Part shown: in pieces, positions 32,325-41,016 of the stretch | Position numbering within the stretch: the stretch's first letter is position 1 | How the letters are laid out: each line of letters begins with the position of its first letter | Assembly: GCA_900109485.1 (NCBI GenBank) | Contig: FOAY01000009.1 | Location: 1-64,000 of the forward strand | Direction: 5' to 3' | Length of the DNA: 64,000 nt | Source: Kosakonia sacchari | Lineage (GTDB): Bacteria; Pseudomonadota; Gammaproteobacteria; Enterobacterales; Enterobacteriaceae | Translations under genes and position numbers: made by a program | The notes under the pieces: generated by a model | Seen by the model: only the letters and a program-made list of their open reading frames with translations | Told to the model about the DNA's origin: nothing | The model's database searches: none

Positions 32325-33577
32325 TTAACAGGTATCCACATTTCTCGTTGCATTGAAAACCATTGTATTCCACCACCATCCGTCTGGAAAGGTTTACCCG
32401 GCACAGACCAGGTATCGAGAGCGGGGGTCGCTGTACTCCTTAACATCACTGTTTTTTCTTGCGCCTGGTAAGCAATAACCTCTTTAGGAACAATATCTGT
32501 TGTGCCACGTACTTGACCAACAGGGTTTATTCCAAGTTTGGTCGGTGGAGTATTTTCATTCATAGAATACCAGTTACCTTGCCAGTTTCCCGGCGATTGA
32601 TTCTGATAAGCTATTTTTCCGCGATTAATGGTTTCGACCGAAACCCTTTCTTCAAGGTTAATACCCGACATATAGGCATCAATTTTTTCCTCTTCCACGC
32701 CCTGTTTACGCATAAAATCTTCAACAGTTTTTCGATTACCACGGATGTTGATATCTTTGTTTAAATTGCCGGTTCGTTCAAATTTTGCATTAAGCTCAGC
32801 ACGGCGAGCGGATACGGTAGGTGCAGAGTCGACTAACGGTTTACCAGTCCGCCAGGCGTTATACTTCGCTCCACCTTTAGCCCCCAGGCCACCGCCAATG
32901 AGCCCACCAGCCAGCATGCTCCATTTCTGGCCGTCACTGCCCTCGCCAAAGATCTTACCGCCAATATAGTTGCCGAGCGTGCCTCCCGCCATTCCCCCTG
33001 CGGTACTTAACAAAGCAATTACCGGTCCGGCAACTACCGCTAGTGCACCAGCTCCAACCCCTAACATCACCCAGTTCACCCACGCCGGAATTTCGGGATT
33101 GATATCATCCGTTTGTACTTTTGCGCCGCCGATAAAAACGTTAACTGAGCCCTGGAATATCTCCGCACTACAGGTCAAACGATCGCCGAGACGCGCAGCA
33201 GGATAGTTGTTGATGTATACCTTTATAGAACCTTCAGCAACTCGCTGTGGGCTACCACTATGCTCATCGCACTCACCGAGAGAGAGGTGCGCGCGGATTG
33301 CCTTACGGCTATTTATAAAGACATCAGGAGACCCCTCCTTCAGCATTCCGGTCACATGTCTGGGCGCCCATGACATACTGCCTAAAACTTCGCCCAAACC
33401 GCCGCCCGCGCAAGCACTGGCGGCAACAGCGGAGACCGCCACCAGTGCCGCGCCACCGGTTACCGCTACGGCAGCCGCGCCCAACAAAGCACCGCCGATA
33501 AGGCCAGCGATCATCCAGCCTTTCGACGCTGTATGAGCAATGGGATCATCAACGCGCGCGGCTTGATACTCAGCCAT
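32321..33577 (-). CDS. PAAR-containing T6SS effector, Tse6-like
   Basis: A 418-residue effector. About residues 20-62: first hydrophobic, Gly/Ala-rich membrane region (GLIGGALLGAAAVAVTGGAAL). About 70-160: PAAR domain (MLKEGSPDVFINSRKAIRAH, GSIKVYINNYPAARLGDRLTCS, GSVNVFIGG) that caps the VgrG tip. About 165-225: second membrane region. About 240-418: C-terminal toxin ending TDGGGIQWF. This PAAR-between-membrane-regions plan, with an Eag chaperone upstream and a Tsi6-like immunity gene downstream, is that of P. aeruginosa Tse6, an NAD(P)+ glycohydrolase. Catalysis here is inferred. It overlaps the chaperone gene by 8 bases. Confidence 0.8.
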   Translation of the reverse strand: MAEYQAARVDDPIAHTASKGWMIAGLIGGALLGAAAVAVTGGAALVAVSAVAASACAGGGLGEVLGSMSWAPRHVTGMLKEGSPDVFINSRKAIRAHLSLGECDEHSGSPQRVAEGSIKVYINNYPAARLGDRLTCSAEIFQGSVNVFIGGAKVQTDDINPEIPAWVNWVMLGVGAGALAVVAGPVIALLSTAGGMAGGTLGNYIGGKIFGEGSDGQKWSMLAGGLIGGGLGAKGGAKYNAWRTGKPLVDSAPTVSARRAELNAKFERTGNLNKDINIRGNRKTVEDFMRKQGVEEEKIDAYMSGINLEERVSVETINRGKIAYQNQSPGNWQGNWYSMNENTPPTKLGINPVGQVRGTTDIVPKEVIAYQAQEKTVMLRSTATPALDTWSVPGKPFQTDGGGIQWFSMQREMWIPVK

Positions 33578-34376
33578 GATTCACGCCATCTCTGCCATGT
33601 GCAAGGAAGCGCCGAACCCCCTCAGCGGAATCCAGTCCAGCAACGCCAGTGAATGTACGACAAATAGACAATTGCTGCCCAAGGTTGTGCCCACCGGCCT
33701 CAGGAAGCGTCCACAATGCATAGCGTACTGGCTGGCTTCCGGGTACGGGAGCGATCTTCAGTGCCTGTCCATCCTGCGCATAGAGCAAAAACGCACCTTC
33801 ACGTGCTCGTTGCAAAGGCAAGTGTTGATAAAGTGCCTGTATACCCTCAAAGGCACTTAGATGCTTTGTCTCAGTATCAAGCGCAAAGAATATCCGTTGA
33901 TCATCAGCCTGTAACATCTGCTCAGGTTCTGTTTCACGCTCGCGATGAAATTTAATGCTCTGAATAATCTCATGGTATTGCCGCTGGTAATAATCACTGA
34001 ATTCATCAGGGCAAGTACCAATGTAACAAACAATTTTTTTCCCGGTTGGCTGTTCATCTAATAAGACCACGGTCTGGCGCTGAAAAATAAGCGCGCCATC
34101 GCTTTTGAACTGATAATAAAGTTCAATCGCAGGTTCACCATCAACCGTTACAGGTCGGGACAATTGAAGCTGAAACTGCGGAACAGTAATTTCCATCTCA
34201 CGCAAGATTCTCGCCGCCACCGCCTGAATATTTTCGTCTTTTTTGGCACTGGCCCGGGATACAACGAAAGTAAACTCACTTGCACCATTATCATTCAGCG
34301 TAAATAAATTCATGGTACGATCTTTAAACACATCCGGGAGCGCCAGCGTTGCTTCCTGGAGAATATAATCAGCCAT
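33570..34376 (-). CDS. Eag chaperone (DUF1795) with a C-terminal extension
   Basis: The first ~145 residues are an EagT6-type domain (FKDRTMNLFTLNDNGASEFTFV, ...IELYYQFKSDGALIFQRQTVV, ...YIGTCPDEFSDYYQRQYHEIIQSIKF), the chaperone that shields the membrane segments of Tse6-like effectors and loads them on VgrG. Residues ~150-268 form an additional domain that known ~145-residue Eag proteins lack (QRIFFALDTETKHLSAFEG...). Twelve bases separate it from vgrG upstream; it overlaps the effector start by 8 bases. The cargo is therefore the effector at 32321. The role of the extension is unknown; it may bind the toxin domain. Confidence 0.85.
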   Translation of the reverse strand: MADYILQEATLALPDVFKDRTMNLFTLNDNGASEFTFVVSRASAKKDENIQAVAARILREMEITVPQFQLQLSRPVTVDGEPAIELYYQFKSDGALIFQRQTVVLLDEQPTGKKIVCYIGTCPDEFSDYYQRQYHEIIQSIKFHRERETEPEQMLQADDQRIFFALDTETKHLSAFEGIQALYQHLPLQRAREGAFLLYAQDGQALKIAPVPGSQPVRYALWTLPEAGGHNLGQQLSICRTFTGVAGLDSAEGVRRFLAHGRDGVNHG

Positions 34377-34388
34377 TTCTGTATCCCT

Positions 34389-36314
34389 TTATTTATTGCT
34401 GTTGATAACAAAAAAACTTTCGACTTCTTGCTGAATGGCCGCCTGATGTCCTGACCCGGGTGCGACTATCGCAGCCGAACCGCCGTCAGGATTTAAATGA
34501 AGTTCTCCCCCAGTGGTATTAATTTGCGCACTTTTTTTCGCCGTGAAATTGAAATCATTACCAACGATATTGATGCTCCCATCACTGGATAATTCAATCG
34601 CACTCTCCCCACACTCCAGACGCAATGTGTTCCCGGCTGAGAGAATAAAGGTATTGCACGCTTTATCCTGACGATCGTTGCCAGTCAAATTCACCGTGTT
34701 GACTTTGACGCCAGTATTTTGGTTTTTCACCACCCGCAGCGTCTCGTTTTCCCCAACAAAATGCGTGTGATTCTTTTCGATGGTGTGGCTTTCGTCGTTC
34801 TCAACATCCACATCAAGGTTACGCTCGGCATGCAGCCACACCTGCTCCTCCCCCGCTTTGTCCTCAAAACGCAGGGCGTTGGCGTTATCCACCGAGCCAT
34901 CTTTCGAGCGGCTGAGGAAGCCCATTTGCGTCGCGGCGGCGGGCAGCGCCCACGGCGGCATACTGGCTTCGTTATAGACGCGCCCGGTGATGATCGGCCG
35001 GTCCGGGTCGCCGTTGATGAAGTCAATCACCACTTCGTCGCCGACGCGCGGGATTTGTACCCCGCCAAAACCCTGGCCTGCCCAGGCGCTGGAGACCCGC
35101 ACCCAGCAGGAGCTGGTGTCATCCCCCTTCGCCTGCCGGTCCCAGTGGAACTTCACCTTCACCCGGCCATATTTGTCCGTCCAGATGCTTTCGCCCTGCG
35201 GGCCGACCACTTTCGCCGTCTGCGGGCCGTAGGTGCGCGGCCACGCCGTCACCGCCGCCGGGCGGTACACCACCGATGACGGGATCACCGTAAAGTCGAT
35301 GCGGTGCTCCGTTTCCCCGTCGCTGCCGCTGGCGTAGCGGTTCTCTTCAAAAAAGTAGGTCGCGGCGGTGGTCAGGTAGTCGCCGTTATCGCTGAAAAAC
35401 GGCGCGTTATACAGCGTGAAGGTGCTGCCCGGCGCCACGCCCACCGCCGTGGCCGTGCCCTGAATCTGCTGGTGCTCCACCTGCCAGCGCTCCTGGCGGA
35501 TGCGGGCATAAAATTCGCCGTGGCCGTGCTCGACAAAACGCCCCGGCCAGTCATACACGTCAATGCTCCCCGGCTGCGGTGACGAAGGGTTCTGCCGCGC
35601 CTGGAACAGCCACGCATTCGGCTTGCGGAAATCATAGTCGTCAAGGCTGTAGATGCCCGGCGTGACGCTGTCCTCCAGCGCCCACTGGCTGATGCCCTCT
35701 TCATCCGTGCTGCCGCCGGACGGCGTCTGGTGATAGGGAAGGGTTTCGTAACCGGGGAAGGGTTTAAATTCGGAGGCGGCGTCGGTCAGCACCAGCGTGT
35801 GTCTGTCGGCTTCATGCCTGAAGTGGTAAGCAATTCCTTCCAGCTCCATCAGGCGGCTGATGAAGTCGAAGCTGCTCTCCTGGTACTGCACGCAGTAATC
35901 CCAGACGCGGTAACTGCCGGTCAGCCGGTCTTCCAGATTGACCTGGTATTCACCGAGCAGCGTTTTCACAATCTGCGGCACCGTCTGCCCCTGGAAGATG
36001 CGCAGGTTGCGGTCGCGCTTCATCGGCCACACATCCGGCTCGGCCGTCAGCTGGTACACCGCGTAGCGCGCGCCCGACAGCTCCGTCGCGCTCACCGCCA
36101 CGCGGGTCACTTTCCCGTTGAAGTAGCGCGTACCCGTCTGCGTCGGGACCGTCACCGTCACCGGCTGGCCCAGCAGCCTGCTGCGGTCGATGCGCGCGTC
36201 CGTCCCCAGTACCGTCAGCGCCAGCGTAAACGGCTCCGACAGCGCCTCGCGCCCGGCGAGTTTCCAGAAAAGCAGCCCTTCAACGGGCAGCCTGACCGAT
36301 ATTCTGTTCACCAT
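34389..36314 (-). CDS. vgrG: VgrG spike protein (TssI)
   Basis: The trimeric spike that tips the Hcp tube and carries PAAR effectors. The gp27-like region (SEPFTLALTVLG, YCVQYQESSFDFISRLMELEGIAYHF) is followed by the gp5-like OB fold and the usual VgrG core, with PWAGQGFG-type text (SSAWAGQGFGGVQIPRVGDEVVIDF) and NGDPDRPIITGRVYN. After that come the beta-helix repeats (ENESHTIEKNHTHFVGENE-type region) and a short C-terminal tail with no enzymatic extension. The length of 641 is typical. Downstream genes encode the chaperone, effector and immunity protein that it delivers. Confidence 0.95.
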   Translation of the reverse strand: MVNRISVRLPVEGLLFWKLAGREALSEPFTLALTVLGTDARIDRSRLLGQPVTVTVPTQTGTRYFNGKVTRVAVSATELSGARYAVYQLTAEPDVWPMKRDRNLRIFQGQTVPQIVKTLLGEYQVNLEDRLTGSYRVWDYCVQYQESSFDFISRLMELEGIAYHFRHEADRHTLVLTDAASEFKPFPGYETLPYHQTPSGGSTDEEGISQWALEDSVTPGIYSLDDYDFRKPNAWLFQARQNPSSPQPGSIDVYDWPGRFVEHGHGEFYARIRQERWQVEHQQIQGTATAVGVAPGSTFTLYNAPFFSDNGDYLTTAATYFFEENRYASGSDGETEHRIDFTVIPSSVVYRPAAVTAWPRTYGPQTAKVVGPQGESIWTDKYGRVKVKFHWDRQAKGDDTSSCWVRVSSAWAGQGFGGVQIPRVGDEVVIDFINGDPDRPIITGRVYNEASMPPWALPAAATQMGFLSRSKDGSVDNANALRFEDKAGEEQVWLHAERNLDVDVENDESHTIEKNHTHFVGENETLRVVKNQNTGVKVNTVNLTGNDRQDKACNTFILSAGNTLRLECGESAIELSSDGSINIVGNDFNFTAKKSAQINTTGGELHLNPDGGSAAIVAPGSGHQAAIQQEVESFFVINSNK

Positions 36315-36372
36315 AACGTAGCATCCGTAATTAAGTTTATCTCAGCGATAATAACTGCATCACTGATATGTT

Positions 36373-36813
36373 TTATTTTGCGCGATGAAATTTAATGCTC
36401 TGGATTATTTCCTGGTATTGTTTTTGATGATATTCACTGAATTCACCTGGACAGGTGCCTACATAGCTAACCATCTTTTTCCCGGCGACCGCATCATCCA
36501 GTAAAATGAGCGTCTGACGCTGATAAATAACGCGGTTATCATTTTTGAATTGATAAAAAAGTTCAACGGCGGGATAACCATCCACTTCCAGCATTTGTGA
36601 AGATTCAAGATGAAAATCTGTGAGGGTTATTTCCAGCTCACGTGTTTTTTTTGCGGCGACGGTATGAACTTTATCATCGGGTTGAGCACTGGTTCGAGAC
36701 ACGACAAACGTAAATTCACTGTCACCGTTATTGCTGTGTGTTAATAAATTCATGGCTCTGTCTTTTTTAATATGTCGGGCGATACAACCGTAACGATCGA
36801 TACAGGACGACAT
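36373..36813 (-). CDS. Second Eag-type (DUF1795) protein, possibly decaying
   Basis: About 146 residues, strongly similar to the Eag domain at 33570 (NNGDSEFTFVVSRTSAQ, ...ELFYQFKNDNRVIYQRQTLILLDD, SYVGTCPGEFSEYHQKQYQEIIQSIKF). The similarity begins at KKDRAMNL. The first ~18 residues from the ATG at 36813 differ from the family and no Shine-Dalgarno is seen there; an internal ATG at 36753 would give a 126-residue protein without the first strand. It has no effector of its own. It sits upstream of vgrG and probably arose by duplication; I would call its function uncertain. Confidence 0.65.
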   Translation of the reverse strand: MSSCIDRYGCIARHIKKDRAMNLLTHSNNGDSEFTFVVSRTSAQPDDKVHTVAAKKTRELEITLTDFHLESSQMLEVDGYPAVELFYQFKNDNRVIYQRQTLILLDDAVAGKKMVSYVGTCPGEFSEYHQKQYQEIIQSIKFHRAK

Positions 36814-36902
36814 CACATTATTTGTAATGCGAAAGAGATGTGGGGGAGATAATTCTCCCCGCGTTTTGCCGGGCACAATATTACCCGGCGAAATAGTGTT
36901 GA

Positions 36903-38333
36903 TTAAGGTTGTGGATTAATTAACCAGGTGCCCGGTTTAGCAATGGTGATGGTCTGACTGCGGCTCTGACCATTTCCCTGCAGGAGTACTTCGTAATGAC
37001 CGGGTTGCAGTTTCAGTGAGGCAAACCCATTGGTCGCCGGAGAAACCGACTGTGCTTCGCCATTGACACTCAGTTTTTCGCCCTCTTTCATGCGCACAAA
37101 AAGTTGCGCGACCGGCGTCTGGCTGACCACCGGCGCTGCGGTCTGCGCGGGCGGAGGCGTCTGTACGGCAGGCGCTTCCCGCACAGGCTGCTGTACTGGC
37201 GGCGCAGGTTGTTCTTCCGGCGTCACGCTGGCGGTCTGCGCCGCGGCATCTTCCGGCGCTGAACTGCCGCCGAACAACATTGCCCCGGCGACAATGCCGA
37301 CAATCACGCCTGCCGCCACCAGGCCTGGCAACTTGTAGCGCTGCCAGCCCGGCGTCGCCGGTTTTTCTTCTGCCTCTTCAACCGGTACCAGCATAGTGCC
37401 AGGCGGTTTAATGCTCAGCACATCCCCCAGCCCGGCAACCGGCATCTCAATCAGCGCAGCAAACTCATCCACGGTCTGCGGGCGATCTTCCATTTTCAAC
37501 GCCAGCGCGCGATCCACCGCCTGCAACAGCGAAGGGGTGTACCCTGGCAGGTTGCGCTGCGTCAGCGGCATATAGGTGTCCTGAATGCTGCGCACCACGC
37601 TGACCGGCGGCGGCGAACCGATAATCAGCGTATGCAGCACCGCGCCGAGGGCGTAAATATCGGTCCACGGCCCCTGCTCGCTTTCGTTGTCGTCGGTGTA
37701 TTGTTCGATCGGCGCATAGCCCGGACGCAGCATGGTTTCCGTTTCGTCCGAAACCGAACCAATACTGCGGCGCGCGGAGCCGAAATCGAGCAGTACGGGC
37801 AAGTCGTTATCCTGGATCTGGATGTTATCCAGCGAGATATCGCGATGCAGATACCCTTCGTCATGGATGGTTTTGATCGCACCCAGCAGCATCGGCAGCA
37901 TGCGGCGGATCCAGGCTTCGTTAATCAGCGTTGGGTTTTTCTCGCGCAGGCGGGAAAGCGTGGTGCCGCTGTAGAACACCGTGCCCATATAAGCGGTATC
38001 GTTCTGCACCCAAAAACGCAGCACGTGCAGCAGGTTCGGGTGGTTAAAACGCGCCAGCAGACGCGCTTCCTGGATAAAACTGTTCAGCCCGGCGGTGAAA
38101 GCTTTGCTGAAACGCTCGCTGCGCAGCACCAGCGTCATGTCGTCGTTGCGTACAGCCAGTGAAGAGGGCATAAACTCTTTAATCGCGATGGTGCGTTCAA
38201 GCTGATGATCCCAGGCGCGATAGACGATGCCAAAACCACCGCCGCCAATCACTTCTTTAATTTCGAACTCGTTGAAGCGATATCCTGGCGGCAGTGCGTT
38301 CGGTACACTCCGGTTGTTATCGTGATCCGTCAT
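36903..38333 (-). CDS. ppkA: Membrane Ser/Thr protein kinase PpkA
   Basis: A Hanks-type kinase that activates the secretion system by phosphorylating the Fha protein. Glycine loop GGGGFGIVY (about 30-38), ATP-binding Lys52 in AIKEF, catalytic Asp165 in YLHRDISLDN and Asp183 in LLDFGSAR are present; the usual HRDLKxxN reads HRDISLDN, so the catalytic-loop lysine is replaced by serine. A single membrane helix lies near residues 340-362 (LVAAGVIVGIVAGAMLFGG). A Pro/Ala linker and a PEGA-like periplasmic domain follow. It is paired in the cluster with PppA and Fha. Confidence 0.9.
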   Translation of the reverse strand: MTDHDNNRSVPNALPPGYRFNEFEIKEVIGGGGFGIVYRAWDHQLERTIAIKEFMPSSLAVRNDDMTLVLRSERFSKAFTAGLNSFIQEARLLARFNHPNLLHVLRFWVQNDTAYMGTVFYSGTTLSRLREKNPTLINEAWIRRMLPMLLGAIKTIHDEGYLHRDISLDNIQIQDNDLPVLLDFGSARRSIGSVSDETETMLRPGYAPIEQYTDDNESEQGPWTDIYALGAVLHTLIIGSPPPVSVVRSIQDTYMPLTQRNLPGYTPSLLQAVDRALALKMEDRPQTVDEFAALIEMPVAGLGDVLSIKPPGTMLVPVEEAEEKPATPGWQRYKLPGLVAAGVIVGIVAGAMLFGGSSAPEDAAAQTASVTPEEQPAPPVQQPVREAPAVQTPPPAQTAAPVVSQTPVAQLFVRMKEGEKLSVNGEAQSVSPATNGFASLKLQPGHYEVLLQGNGQSRSQTITIAKPGTWLINPQP

Positions 38334-38359
38334 AGTGGAAAACTCTCTTGATAATGGCT

Positions 38360-40972
38360 TTACGCCGCAAACTGACAGTGAAACTCACCCTGCTCGAGCG
38401 TGACACGTAAGCGCTTATATTGCTCGTCCCGCGCGCTGGCGTCGAGTAATAGCTGGCTCATCATCGGCAGCAAAGTGTTCGTAAGGATGGCGTCCACCAT
38501 ACGGCCGCCTGATTCAACTTCGGTACAGCGCGCCACAATCTGTCCGACCACGCTGTCATCGATTTCCGAGACAATGCCGTGGTTCTCCTCCAGACGGCGC
38601 TGAATACGCTTAAGCTGCAAACGCACAATCTGCGCCAGCATCTCGTCGCTGAGCGGGAAATAAGGCACCACCAGCAAACGCCCAAGCAACGCGGGCGGGA
38701 AAACCTGCAACAGCGGCGGACGCAGCGCATCGCGCAGCGCGTCCGGTTCCGGCATCAGTTCCGGATCGGCGCACATGCCGGTAATCAACTCGGTACCGAC
38801 ATTCGAGGTCAGAATGATGATGGTATTGCGAAAATCGATATGGCGGCCTTCGCCATCTTCCATCCAGCCTTTATCAAACACCTGGAAGAAGATTTCATGC
38901 ACGTCAGGATGCGCTTTTTCGATCTCATCCAGCAGCACCACGCTGTACGGGCGACGGCGCACGGCTTCGGTTAACACGCCGCCTTCGCCATAACCAACGT
39001 AGCCCGGAGGCGCGCCTTTCAGCGTCGAGACGGTGTGCGCTTCCTGGAACTCGCTCATATTGATGGTGATAACGTTCTGCTCGCCACCATACAGCGATTC
39101 CGCCAGCGCCAGCGCAGTTTCGGTTTTACCCACGCCGGAAGGGCCGCAGAGCATAAACACGCCGACCGGTTTGTTCGGATCGTCGAGGCGGGCGCGCGAG
39201 GTGCGCACGCGTTTGGCGATCAACTCCAGACCGTGACGCTGGCCGATCACGCGCTCATTCAGCGTATCCGCCAGTTTCAGCACCGCGTCGATTTCATTTT
39301 TCACCATCCGTCCCAGCGGAATGCCGGTCCAGTCGGATACCACCGCCGCCACCACGTTGGCATCAACCGAGGTGAACAGCAGCGGCGCGTCGCCCTGCAA
39401 TGTTTTAAGCGCCTGTTGCTGCTGCGCCAGCGAGTCACGTAAACCGGCCAACTCTTCTTCGGCTGCGGTGTGCAACTGCGCGCGCAGCGCGATGATGGCA
39501 TCCACCAGCGCCTGCTCCTGCTGCCAGCGCTGCGTCAGTTCCTCGCGCAGTTGTTCCTGCTGTTGACGCGCGGTGGTTAATTTCTCTACCCGCCCGCTGT
39601 CGCCAGCCGCCATTTTCGCTTCGCGGTTGGCAATCTCAATCTCCACCTCCAGCGCGGCAATGCGGTGCAGGCAATCTTCCAGTTGTGGCGGCGGCGCGCT
39701 CTGGCTGACGGCGACGCGGGCGCAGGCCGTATCGAGCAACGCCACGGCTTTATCCGGTAACTGACGCGCCGGAATGTAGCGGTGAGACAGCTTCACGGCG
39801 GCAACGACCGCTTCATCAAGCAGCAACACGCGATGGTGTTTCTCCAGCGCGGAAACCGTGCTGCGCAGCATTAATACCGCTTTTTCTTCATCCGGCTCGG
39901 CAACCTGTACGGTCTGGAAGCGGCGGGTTAATGCCGGATCTTTCTCAATGTATTTCTTATATTCCGCCCAGGTGGTCGCGCCGATGGTACGCAACTGTCC
40001 GCGCGCCAGCGCCGGTTTCAGCAGGTTGGCGGCATCGCCGGTGCCCTGCTGGCCGCCTGCGCCAATCAGGGTGTGAATTTCGTCGATAAACAGAATGATT
40101 GGCGTCGGGCTGGATTGCACTTCGTTGATCAACGCTTGCAGCCGCGCTTCGAACTCGCCTTTCATGCCCGCACCCGCCTGCAGCATGCCGATATCCAGCA
40201 GCCACAGTTGCACGTTCGCCAGCGGTTCCGGCACATCGCCTGCGGCAATGCGCAGCGCTAACCCTTCCACGACCGCCGTTTTTCCGACCCCGGCTTCGCC
40301 GGTTAACAGCGGGTTGTTCTGACGGCGACGCATCAAAATATCGACCATCTGGCGGATCTCTTCGTCGCGGCCCACCACCGGATCGATTTTGCCGTCGCGC
40401 GCTCTGGCGGTCAGATCCTGGCCGTATTGCGCCAGCGTGCCCTGCTGTTGCGGCGCGGCGGCGGTATCGCCAACGGCGGTTGCCGTCTGCTGCGTCTCTT
40501 TACTGTTGGCGAAAATCGCTTCGAAGTTGTCGAGCAGCGCATCGGCGCTCACCCGCTCAAACTGCGACGAAATGCCTTTCAACACCGTCGCCAGGCTCCA
40601 GGTTTTCAGGATCCCCGCCAGCAGATGGCCGCCGCGAATGCGCGTGACGCCAAATTTCAGCGAACCGTAAACCCACGCCCGCTCAACAGCGGTATCAATA
40701 TGTTCCGAGAGATCGGAGACAGAGCTCGCGCCGCGCGGCAGTTTATCGAGCGCGGCAACGATATCCCGCGTCAGCGCCTCTTCATTCAGCGAAAAGTGGC
40801 GGATCACCTGTTGCAGGTCGCCATCCGACTGTTGCATCAACTGGTGCAGCCAGTGAACCAGTTCGACGTAGGGGTTGCCACGCAGTTTGCAAAACGCGGT
40901 GGCGCTTTCCAGCGAGGTAAATAACAGCGTATCGAGTTTGCCGAACAGGACGGCGCGGCTAATTTCCGACAT
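38360..40972 (-). CDS. clpV: T6SS AAA+ disassembly ATPase ClpV (TssH)
   Basis: Hexameric ATPase that unfolds the contracted TssB/TssC sheath for recycling. An N-terminal Clp-N domain (about 1-160) is followed by two AAA+ modules with Walker A GEAGVGKTA and GPSGVGKTE and Walker B LFIDEIH and VVLLDEIEKAHP. A coiled middle domain rich in Glu and Gln lies between them. At 870 residues it has family length, slightly shorter than ClpB. It has its own start 27 bases before ppkA and 45 bases after tssG. Confidence 0.95.
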   Translation of the reverse strand: MSEISRAVLFGKLDTLLFTSLESATAFCKLRGNPYVELVHWLHQLMQQSDGDLQQVIRHFSLNEEALTRDIVAALDKLPRGASSVSDLSEHIDTAVERAWVYGSLKFGVTRIRGGHLLAGILKTWSLATVLKGISSQFERVSADALLDNFEAIFANSKETQQTATAVGDTAAAPQQQGTLAQYGQDLTARARDGKIDPVVGRDEEIRQMVDILMRRRQNNPLLTGEAGVGKTAVVEGLALRIAAGDVPEPLANVQLWLLDIGMLQAGAGMKGEFEARLQALINEVQSSPTPIILFIDEIHTLIGAGGQQGTGDAANLLKPALARGQLRTIGATTWAEYKKYIEKDPALTRRFQTVQVAEPDEEKAVLMLRSTVSALEKHHRVLLLDEAVVAAVKLSHRYIPARQLPDKAVALLDTACARVAVSQSAPPPQLEDCLHRIAALEVEIEIANREAKMAAGDSGRVEKLTTARQQQEQLREELTQRWQQEQALVDAIIALRAQLHTAAEEELAGLRDSLAQQQQALKTLQGDAPLLFTSVDANVVAAVVSDWTGIPLGRMVKNEIDAVLKLADTLNERVIGQRHGLELIAKRVRTSRARLDDPNKPVGVFMLCGPSGVGKTETALALAESLYGGEQNVITINMSEFQEAHTVSTLKGAPPGYVGYGEGGVLTEAVRRRPYSVVLLDEIEKAHPDVHEIFFQVFDKGWMEDGEGRHIDFRNTIIILTSNVGTELITGMCADPELMPEPDALRDALRPPLLQVFPPALLGRLLVVPYFPLSDEMLAQIVRLQLKRIQRRLEENHGIVSEIDDSVVGQIVARCTEVESGGRMVDAILTNTLLPMMSQLLLDASARDEQYKRLRVTLEQGEFHCQFAA

Positions 40973-41016
40973 TGTAAATTCCGTTAGTTGTCACGTCAGA
41001 TGAATAAGACGAAAGG

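Larger units (their letters stand above)
31334..32326 (-). repeat. Immunity-pair direct repeat, copy B
   Basis: Counterpart of 26402-27362. It contains the broken small immunity-like gene, the conserved spacer and the intact Tsi6-like gene. The two copies lie about 5 kb apart in the same orientation, on opposite sides of the fumarase fragment. Confidence 0.88.
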
